The notes under the pieces are model-generated. The model searched no databases. It was not told the origin of the DNA and was given only the letters and a program-made list of their open reading frames with translations. A stretch of DNA of 6,256 nucleotides from WYEN01 sp049976205 (GTDB lineage: Archaea; Thermoproteota; Thermoprotei_A; Sulfolobales; AG1). Below are positions 1-5,266 of this stretch, one piece after another. The stretch spans positions 1 to 6,256 of the forward strand of contig JBMFIR010000056.1 of NCBI GenBank assembly GCA_049976205.1, read 5' to 3'. Numbering within the stretch: the first letter of the stretch is position 1; each line of letters starts with the position of its first letter. The translations under genes and the position numbers were made by a program.

Positions 1-1
1 G

Positions 2-1018
2 GAGTTGCTGATAATCTCATTTATATTATTTGCATCACTATCATTGATCTTGTTACCTAAGGCATATGCGGGGAATATACTGTTTATAGCTACTGATTCT
101 TGTTCCTACGAGATTTACAGAGATCTTATGATAAATTTCTCTAATATAACTGGAGAAGTGATTAGACCAGCTGATTTAGGGAGTGTTAAAATAGGATCCT
201 ATAAAAAAATTGTTTTCCTAGCAACAAATATATCATCAAAAGAATTAATAGACGAGGTTATTCGTAGATTAAATGAGGATCGTCCAAAATCACTAATTGT
301 GTCACAGTATATATATGAGGAATACGGTATTTCTTCATCGGCTCATGTACCGGATAATTATATCTTTAGCTACTGCATATATTCAGATAAAGATTCTTTG
401 CGTAAGATAGCTGAATTTATTTGGGTAACTAATGAATATGATACCTTGATCCCGGTATCAACAGGTCAACTCATTGGTTTAGGCATGATTATTGCTGCAA
501 TCTCATATGTTTTGATTAGATACGGGGAGGATTTAACTAATAGACTAAGACTGATTTTAATAAAACTTATTGGATTACTAATTATTCCCATCCTCAGGAT
601 CAGAGTTAGTAGAGAAGATATACTTAATCACCCAATAAGAAAATCAATATCCGAGTATGTTTCCTCGAGAGTAGTGGTTAGATTATCGGATCTAATGAGA
701 GAACTAAAGCTCGCGAGAGGATCCACTGAATGGCACTTGTATCTACTAATTAAATACAACTTGATCCAAGAAATAAGCTTAGGTAGAAAAAGATACATCA
801 TAGATCCCTCGAAACCAAAAGAGGTTATACAAAAACTGATCTCAGAGGACGAAGATCTTATGTGCGTATGGAGTAATCTCGTAGAGACACAGAGTTTCCT
901 TAGATACGTAGTTGATGAGAAAATAATATACGAGGTTTCTGATAAATGTAAACTAGATCCCCACGAAACAAAAAGAATCATTAGTGTAATTATTCATCTC
1001 CAGACATCATCGATTTAA
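2..1018 (+). CDS. Membrane-anchored winged-helix (ArsR/MarR-like) transcriptional regulator, probably 5'-partial
   Basis: The product is a predicted one-component membrane regulator. Residue numbers count from a TTG at position 5. Residues 2-17 are a hydrophobic signal-like segment ending near AYAG (20-23). Residues 24-150 form a mixed alpha/beta extracytoplasmic region with two cysteines (C33, C124) that could pair. Residues 155-171 are a transmembrane helix, and 183-197 are a second hydrophobic stretch, probably membrane-associated. From residue 204 there is a winged-helix domain, with HPIRKSISEY opening the first helix, a recognition helix around ARGSTEWHLYLLIKYNLI (237-254) and a wing at LGRKRYIIDP (259-268). 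Residues 271-337 may hold a second, degenerate helix-turn-helix. One transmembrane pass puts the winged helix in the cytoplasm. The frame is open to position 2 and the signal-like segment lacks its usual basic start, so the true start probably lies before the window. The ligand and target promoters are unknown. The architecture is well known in archaea; I do not recognise the specific family. Confidence 0.75.
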   Translation, partial: ELLIISFILFASLSLILLPKAYAGNILFIATDSCSYEIYRDLMINFSNITGEVIRPADLGSVKIGSYKKIVFLATNISSKELIDEVIRRLNEDRPKSLIVSQYIYEEYGISSSAHVPDNYIFSYCIYSDKDSLRKIAEFIWVTNEYDTLIPVSTGQLIGLGMIIAAISYVLIRYGEDLTNRLRLILIKLIGLLIIPILRIRVSREDILNHPIRKSISEYVSSRVVVRLSDLMRELKLARGSTEWHLYLLIKYNLIQEISLGRKRYIIDPSKPKEVIQKLISEDEDLMCVWSNLVETQSFLRYVVDEKIIYEVSDKCKLDPHETKRIISVIIHLQTSSI

Positions 1019-1023
1019 AGAAT

Positions 1024-2625
1024 TTAATGAGTTCTTCTCAGAACAAATGATCCTATGATTAGGCCAGTTACTAAAGAAGCAACTACTATAACCACCAGTA
1101 ATATTGGTTGATCCTCGAACAGAGATCTGTAAATAAACTTTGTTGTAGTACTAATTGTGCTCAGAGTATAAGTTAATACTTTAGTGAAAGTCTCTGATAT
1201 ATGTAACTCACTAGTTCTCTCTATGGTGTATGTTTCTATTCTCTGAATCGTCACATGCTTAGTTATTGAAATTGTTATAGGAGACGAAATGTTTACCGGG
1301 GTAGCTGTCTGTGAGATTGTTTGTGTAGGTGTTTCTGTGAGAGGTTTCTCATATAAAACCTCAACTATGTAGGGCTTCATAACTATGGCTAACGTGGATA
1401 TTCTCATGTTTCCTCCGAAGAATAGTATTCTTCCGTCTCTAGCAACATATCCTGTTCCAATAACTACATCACTGATTCTTCGAGTCTCTATGACTGATGA
1501 ATCTTTTTGACTAAAAACTATTATCTCTGTTTCTTGATGAATTGATCCCGGGGTCTCGGGCGCGAGTATTGAGTGGGTCACGAGACCATATAGATCATTT
1601 ATATATACGTAGTTAATAGATTCTCCGTATAGACCTGGGAATGTGGTGCCTGGCAGATTTTGTGTTGGAGGAGATATGTTTGTTGGTATATTGAATATAT
1701 CCACCACAACTCCAGAGGATCCGTGGTATATTCTGCTTATCTTTATACTGATCTGATCTCTGTAGATCACCACAAAGAAATTCTTTATATAATACGTGTT
1801 AGACACTAAGCATAACCCATCTGCTCTCCTAAGACTTTTATCTATTATGGTTCTACTACTCTCATTCACCAAGATCCAGCCACACATACTCTCGAAACCT
1901 TTCTGTGAGCTGTATAGAGCGCTTAAGCTAACAAGTATCTTCTCATCCCCGTAAACATGCATTGCTACGAGCATTAGTAATGATTGATTCTCTGGATAGC
2001 TATACAGATCCTTTATATTGGAGATGATATAATCTCTGTAGCTCACGAGATCAGGTGAATAGATCCTTACAAACAGCTCTTGAGAGGATCTATTGTAAAG
2101 CAGAATACTTAAACCAGATCTTATCCACTCAATATCTGTAGTGAATAGATTCTCACCTAAACTAATATTATTGATCAATGACCCAGATCTTTTATTAATA
2201 ACATAGATCTCGGGTACCACCGAGAAATTGTACCCAGTCGAGGCAATGAATTTGTAGCCTAGCACATACAGATTATCTCCAACAACAATTTTAACAGGTA
2301 ATCTGAACTCACCGGCTGAGCCCGCGGATAATGGGATAAAGAATATATTAGATAGATCTATTGAAGCAATTAAATTCATGTCAGGAGACAACGCATCTAT
2401 CTTATATACTAATCCTCCTTTAAACAGATCTATTGACATACTCACTAGATAAATATTTTTTGTATCCGGATCCTCATAGGCTCCAAGCACATAAGTGTTT
2501 CCCAGTAGATCACTGATATCTCTTATCTTTATATCTGATATTACGCCACCGGATGCTGGAACCGCTACAAAAACACTGCTTAGTAATATCATCACCATAA
2601 TTACGTGGAGATAGAGTCTCTTCAT
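1024..2625 (-). CDS. Secreted, C-terminally membrane-anchored cell-surface protein, propeller-like ectodomain
   Basis: This is a 533-residue surface protein of unknown function. It begins with MKRLYLHV and a hydrophobic core ending near VPASGG (about residue 27), a good signal peptide. Residues 30-425 are rich in beta-strand-like patterns of the kind NLYVLGYKF, EIYVINKRSG and ELFVRIYSPD, with many N-x-S/T sequons. This suggests a beta-propeller or similar beta fold, but no named repeat family can be assigned by eye. Residues 428-500 are strongly Thr/Ser-rich, as expected of a glycosylated stalk, and include TETPTQTISQTATP. Residues 507-529 are a single transmembrane helix followed by RRTH, so the bulk of the protein lies outside the cell. 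The ATG at 2625 is chosen because it sits right at the signal peptide and lies downstream of a TATA-like box. The gene faces the winged-helix membrane protein tail to tail with a 5-nt gap. It could be a binding protein, an S-layer-associated protein or an enzyme; no catalytic motif is visible. Confidence 0.8.
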   Translation of the reverse strand: MKRLYLHVIMVMILLSSVFVAVPASGGVISDIKIRDISDLLGNTYVLGAYEDPDTKNIYLVSMSIDLFKGGLVYKIDALSPDMNLIASIDLSNIFFIPLSAGSAGEFRLPVKIVVGDNLYVLGYKFIASTGYNFSVVPEIYVINKRSGSLINNISLGENLFTTDIEWIRSGLSILLYNRSSQELFVRIYSPDLVSYRDYIISNIKDLYSYPENQSLLMLVAMHVYGDEKILVSLSALYSSQKGFESMCGWILVNESSRTIIDKSLRRADGLCLVSNTYYIKNFFVVIYRDQISIKISRIYHGSSGVVVDIFNIPTNISPPTQNLPGTTFPGLYGESINYVYINDLYGLVTHSILAPETPGSIHQETEIIVFSQKDSSVIETRRISDVVIGTGYVARDGRILFFGGNMRISTLAIVMKPYIVEVLYEKPLTETPTQTISQTATPVNISSPITISITKHVTIQRIETYTIERTSELHISETFTKVLTYTLSTISTTTKFIYRSLFEDQPILLVVIVVASLVTGLIIGSFVLRRTH

Positions 2626-2654
2626 AACGCATCATAAATAGTATGTTAAAAAGG

Positions 2655-2662
2655 TATATTAA
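2655..2662 (-). promoter_or_regulatory. Candidate TATA box for the surface-protein gene
   Basis: On the minus strand the sequence reads TTAATATA, centred about 33 nt before the ATG at 2625. This would place transcription start within roughly 10 nt of the ATG. A T-rich stretch just downstream (2642-2652, TTTTTAACATA on the minus strand) is a competing box, and it could also act as a U-tract terminator for the upstream nucleotidyltransferase transcript. No clear Shine-Dalgarno sequence precedes the ATG, which fits a leaderless or short-leader mRNA. Confidence 0.4.
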
Positions 2663-2694
2663 GTTACGAGAAGAACGGTTGAGATCGCGGATCC

Positions 2695-2790
2695 TTATTT
2701 CATATTTAAGTACTCATTAAGTAATTTAGCGATTATGGAATATACGAGTTTTGCACTCTCTAAAGCTTTTAACGCATAAATCTTTGTCAT
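2695..2790 (-). other. Alternate-frame coding segment, likely the displaced C-terminus of the nucleotidyltransferase
   Basis: In the +1 frame relative to the nucleotidyltransferase, an open stretch runs to a TAA at 2695-2697. Taken alone it could begin at ATG 2790 and give 31 residues. Its translation includes ALKALESAKLVYSIIAKLL, a regular amphipathic helix, with codons typical of the neighbouring genes. The annotated frame over the same bases gives an irregular Cys- and Arg-containing tail. Removing one A from the AAAA run at 2767-2770 (minus strand) joins ILYDKDLCV directly to KALESAKL and would give a protein of about 154 residues. It could be a true frameshift mutation, a sequencing error, translational slippage or, less likely, a separate tiny gene. 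Confidence 0.45.
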
Positions 2791-3160
2791 AAAGTATCTT
2801 GTGATCAAAAACTAAGTCTAGATATAAGGGACGTGGATATTTAGCTTGATCCCTACTTAGAATAATATGAGATATTTGGGGATAGTAGCCGTATTTCTTG
2901 AAGCACTTATATACTGGCTCTAGAAGATTTTCCGCAACATCTATTTCTTTATGTATCAAGTATCTATCCTCCACTTCCTCCGAGACTACCAATAGATCAA
3001 TATCACTACTCTCACTAAAATCTCTTCTAGCATAGGATCCGTATAGAACAAGTGAGACTATTTTATCACCGAATACTCTGAGAAAAGATGATATAAGCTC
3101 TCTCTCGAGAACATCTACGAGCTCAATAAGCGCGGGGCACTCAGAGTAGATTTCCTCCAC
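2726..3160 (-). CDS. Minimal nucleotidyltransferase (MNT family, pol-beta fold), probable frameshift at C-terminus
   Basis: The 144-residue product has the hallmark of the nucleotidyltransferase superfamily: GSYARRDFSESSDIDLLVV, with GS at 41-42 and metal-binding D53 and D55. The usual third carboxylate strand is represented by ISHIILS, where no Asp is seen. The protein may therefore be a variant, or may follow the crenarchaeal subfamily containing LYLD and ILYDKD, which I believe often looks like this. Residues 10-35 form the helix that normally precedes the GS motif. The start is GTG at 3160: a TAG lies two codons upstream in frame and no other start codon precedes the motif. GGAGG overlaps the start itself rather than preceding it. 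The last 16 or so residues, including two Cys and CGT/CGC arginines unlike the rest of the window, look non-coding; see the alternate-frame entry. The gene lies 50 nt after the radical SAM gene and may share its transcript. MNT proteins often pair with HEPN proteins as toxin-antitoxin systems, but no HEPN gene is adjacent. Confidence 0.8.
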   Translation of the reverse strand: MEEIYSECPALIELVDVLERELISSFLRVFGDKIVSLVLYGSYARRDFSESSDIDLLVVSEEVEDRYLIHKEIDVAENLLEPVYKCFKKYGYYPQISHIILSRDQAKYPRPLYLDLVFDHKILYDKDLCVKSFRECKTRIFHNR

Positions 3161-3210
3161 TATCTAATGCTTCCGTAGTAATATCTCTTGGGAAGAGAAT
3201 AAGGTATTAG

Positions 3211-4110
3211 TTAGTCACCTCCTCTAATATATCCTGAGCCATCACATATCGTACCCTTAGTGTGTAGCTCAACAAAACCTTCTCTACATGTGGCGAATTC
3301 CAATCCTTCATCTAGGGTGTATTCTCTTATCATCTTCATGAGATCTAGTCTCAATTTCTTTGGCAAGTATCTGTATCCATACATAAATTCTCCCTCGACG
3401 TAGTATAATTCATAGAGCCTCTCTCTCAGATTAGGAAAAGCTGAGACGATTCTCTTGAAATTATCTGGTTTAACCTTATATGTTGATGTTGTTATCTGCC
3501 TAACGCCTCTTCTAGCGACTTCTTTAATTAATCTCTTGAGCTCATCTGGGTCATCATTAATTAGTGGTATAACAGGATCTACTCTAACAGTGACTGGGAT
3601 ACCTAACTTAGCTAATTCCTCAATACCCCATAATCTCTCGTGAGGCAATGGAGCATTTGGTTCAAGAATAGATGCTAAATCACTTCGTAAAGTAGTTATT
3701 GTTGCTGCAACAGCTATTCTTCCTCTATATTTCTCTAACAAGTCTCTGTACTTAAGTAATTTATTAGGTGCCTTAGTCGTGAATAATATCTTGAATCCTC
3801 TGGAGAGTATCTCTTGAGCAATCTTGTATGTTAAGCCGTATTTATCCTCGAGTGGCTGCAGAGGATCGCTGCTAGCAGATAGTTCAATAACTGATCCTCT
3901 TGGGATCCTCAAAAGATCTTTTCTAGCCTCAACTAATAAATTCTCCTTGGGCCTTGGATCAAAGAAATTCTTTATGTAGCTAGAAGCATAGCAATATAAA
4001 CAGCCATGTCCACAGCCTGTGTAGGGATTAACAGTCCACTTAATCGGACATGTGCAAAGTGGTGATTTCCAAGGATCAAATGGTCTAATGATTCTCCAAT
4101 TAACACCCAT
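3211..4110 (-). CDS. SplB-like radical SAM protein (spore photoproduct lyase-related family)
   Basis: The 299-residue product is a radical SAM enzyme. The cluster motif is CGHGCLYCY, a CX3CX2C arrangement with C33, C37 and C40, and the aromatic residue before the last Cys is typical. Just before it lies NPYTGC, the usual lead-in of the SplB-related family. Further family marks are ELSASSDPLQPLE (strand 2 region), KILFTTKAPN, and VTVRVDPVIPLIND near residue 180. Two extra cysteines precede the motif (C19, C21, in PLCTCP) and two lie at the C-terminus (C275 in TCREG, C289 in ICDGS). This pattern could bind an auxiliary Fe-S cluster. The protein is cytoplasmic. Its substrate is unknown, and archaeal relatives should not be assumed to be photolyases because they lack the sporulation context. 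The ATG at 4110 has a TATA-like box about 30 nt upstream and no Shine-Dalgarno sequence. The gene follows thrC by 60 nt and precedes the nucleotidyltransferase by 50 nt. Confidence 0.88.
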   Translation of the reverse strand: MGVNWRIIRPFDPWKSPLCTCPIKWTVNPYTGCGHGCLYCYASSYIKNFFDPRPKENLLVEARKDLLRIPRGSVIELSASSDPLQPLEDKYGLTYKIAQEILSRGFKILFTTKAPNKLLKYRDLLEKYRGRIAVAATITTLRSDLASILEPNAPLPHERLWGIEELAKLGIPVTVRVDPVIPLINDDPDELKRLIKEVARRGVRQITTSTYKVKPDNFKRIVSAFPNLRERLYELYYVEGEFMYGYRYLPKKLRLDLMKMIREYTLDEGLEFATCREGFVELHTKGTICDGSGYIRGGD

Positions 4111-4136
4111 CTCAGACTATCAATAAGTAACCTATG

Positions 4137-4144
4137 AATATAAA
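4137..4144 (-). promoter_or_regulatory. Candidate TATA box for the radical SAM gene
   Basis: The minus strand reads TTTATATT, close to the archaeal box A consensus. It is centred about 30 nt before the ATG at 4110, so the transcript would begin within a few nt of the start codon. This suggests the radical SAM gene is transcribed separately from thrC, whose stop is at 4171, and that it may carry the downstream nucleotidyltransferase gene, which has no comparably good box of its own. Confidence 0.5.
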
Positions 4145-4170
4145 TAATAAGTTGCGTCTACGAAAAGACT

Positions 4171-5223
4171 TTATGTTTTTAAACCAGATCCTGTTAAAGG
4201 CAGAAGAATAGATTTAGCGTCCAATACTTCTCTAATCTTCTTGTACCCAGCCCACACAGTTGCTGAGGTCGGCTCAATAATAAAGCCTAGATTAACTAAT
4301 TCATTAAGTGCCTCACGAATCTCTGAGTTACCTACAAGAATCACCTCCCCATTATATCTCTTCAAGACCTCAACGATCTCGTTTAGTCTAGGAGGATTCT
4401 GAACCATGATCCCATCAGCTAAAGTGGATTCCTCACCAACAGCTTCAGAACCCCTCAGAGCCTTATAGACTGGCTGAGTACTGTAGCCTTGAACACCTAT
4501 TATCTTAGGCATTCTCTTAATCAATCCATGTCTCAATAAATTCTCGAAGCCCCTAACCAAACCAAGGAATAAGCCTCCGGAGCCTATAGGTGCAATAAAT
4601 GCTTCCGGGGCCCCGTACTCCTCGAATACTTCATAAGCAATAGTTGATGCACCCAGTATATACAGGGGGTTCCACGTATGAGCCACGTAATAAGATCCTT
4701 CTATGTATCTAAGAACCTCTTGTGCAGCATCAGATCTCGTAGGTGTCTCAATCACCTCAGCACCGAGTAGTTTAACGATCCTCTTCTTACCCTCAGGAGC
4801 AGTTCTCGGCATAATAATTTTCGCGGATAAATTATATAATTTTGAGTAGAGTGCTACCGATATACCTGTGTTTCCACTAGTGTCTTCCACAATACTTCTA
4901 TAACCCATTTTATACGCATAGTAGATAGCTAGTGATGTCCCCCGATCTTTGAAACTACCACTTGGATTAAGATACTCGAGTTTAAAAAGAATCTCTCTAC
5001 CATCTATATACTCAGTTACTAGAGGAGTAGATCCCTCGCCCCTACTTTTCTCAGGGACAAGAGGTAGCGTAGAGGCATATCTTCTGAGACCTCTGCCCCC
5101 ACTAGTCTCGTAATTAAACATGTATCTTACTTCTAGAGGAGATCCGCACCTAGGGCACCTCCAGTAGTATTTTTTAAAGAAATCTTCTTCGAATCCACAT
5201 CTTGGGCAATACCAAGAGACCAT
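4171..5223 (-). CDS. thrC: Threonine synthase family enzyme (PLP fold type II)
   Basis: Threonine synthase converts O-phospho-L-homoserine to threonine and phosphate in the cytoplasm. This 350-residue protein starts with a zinc ribbon (C6-P-R-C9 and C23-P-R-C26), as in archaeal threonine synthases. Next come GEGSTPLV (62-69) and NPSGSFKDRGTS with the predicted PLP Schiff-base lysine at K92. TSGNTG (115-120) binds the cofactor phosphate or substrate carboxylate, APIGSGG (211-217) is the glycine-rich phosphate loop, and the protein ends with LPLTGSGLKT, typical of the family. The length is normal and complete. The ATG at 5223 puts the zinc ribbon at the extreme N-terminus, as expected. The gene is divergent from an aminotransferase gene across 43 bp. 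The main doubt is substrate: crenarchaea have several threonine synthase-like paralogs, and HTWNPLYILGAST differs from the most familiar threonine synthase sequence at this position. A related beta-replacing or beta-eliminating activity is possible. Confidence 0.85.
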   Translation of the reverse strand: MVSWYCPRCGFEEDFFKKYYWRCPRCGSPLEVRYMFNYETSGGRGLRRYASTLPLVPEKSRGEGSTPLVTEYIDGREILFKLEYLNPSGSFKDRGTSLAIYYAYKMGYRSIVEDTSGNTGISVALYSKLYNLSAKIIMPRTAPEGKKRIVKLLGAEVIETPTRSDAAQEVLRYIEGSYYVAHTWNPLYILGASTIAYEVFEEYGAPEAFIAPIGSGGLFLGLVRGFENLLRHGLIKRMPKIIGVQGYSTQPVYKALRGSEAVGEESTLADGIMVQNPPRLNEIVEVLKRYNGEVILVGNSEIREALNELVNLGFIIEPTSATVWAGYKKIREVLDAKSILLPLTGSGLKT

Positions 5224-5260
5224 GTTAATCCCAATATATATTTAGTGGAACTATGTTAAT
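5222..5260. repeat. 8-bp direct repeat flanking the divergent promoter palindrome
   Basis: ATGTTAAT occurs perfectly at 5222-5229 and again at 5253-5260, 31 bp apart start to start, about three helical turns. Between the copies is the 10-bp perfect palindrome AATATATATT (5233-5242). The left copy overlaps the complement of the thrC start codon. The pair could be an operator for a regulator of thrC and the aminotransferase, or a chance match in AT-rich DNA. Confidence 0.3.
5235..5243 (+). promoter_or_regulatory. TATA box for the aminotransferase gene
   Basis: TATATATTT is centred 28 nt before the ATG at 5267, the spacing expected if transcription starts at or just before the start codon. With no Shine-Dalgarno sequence upstream, this predicts a leaderless mRNA and supports 5267 over the alternative starts at 5270 (GTG) and 5279 (TTG). 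The core is palindromic, but on the minus strand it lies too close to the thrC ATG (about 15 nt) to serve a thrC transcript starting upstream of that ATG. Confidence 0.5.
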
Positions 5261-5262
5261 TA
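5256..5262 (-). promoter_or_regulatory. Possible TATA box for thrC
   Basis: The minus strand reads TAATTAA here, centred about 36 nt before the thrC ATG at 5223, which would give a leader of about 10 nt containing GGGAT as a weak ribosome-binding site. It is a poor match to the consensus and is the best candidate only because the stronger box at 5235-5243 is too near the thrC start. It overlaps the right copy of the ATGTTAAT repeat. Confidence 0.25.
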
Positions 5263-5266
5263 TTAC

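Noticed and set aside
628..981. 117-codon minus-strand open frame inside the winged-helix gene
   Set aside because: It is antisense to the conserved winged-helix domain, and its product is Ser/Leu-rich with no domain pattern.
1253..1342. Thr/Ser codon-rich stretch as a DNA-level tandem repeat
   Set aside because: The repetition is of amino acid type in the stalk of the surface protein; the codons vary and no repeat unit is kept at the DNA level.
2626..2725. Possible small RNA or C/D box RNA in the 100-bp gap
   Set aside because: No paired C (RTGATGA) and D (CTGA) boxes with suitable spacing were seen. The gap is explained by the displaced nucleotidyltransferase end and the next gene's promoter.
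3184..3198. Short perfect inverted repeat (TCTCTT, 3-nt loop, AAGAGA) between the radical SAM and nucleotidyltransferase genes
   Set aside because: The stem is only 6 bp and no T-run follows on the minus strand, so neither a terminator nor an attenuator can be supported.
3455..3643. 62-codon plus-strand open frame inside the radical SAM gene
   Set aside because: It lies antisense to a well-supported gene and its product is a low-complexity Ser/Leu/Thr sequence without a promoter.
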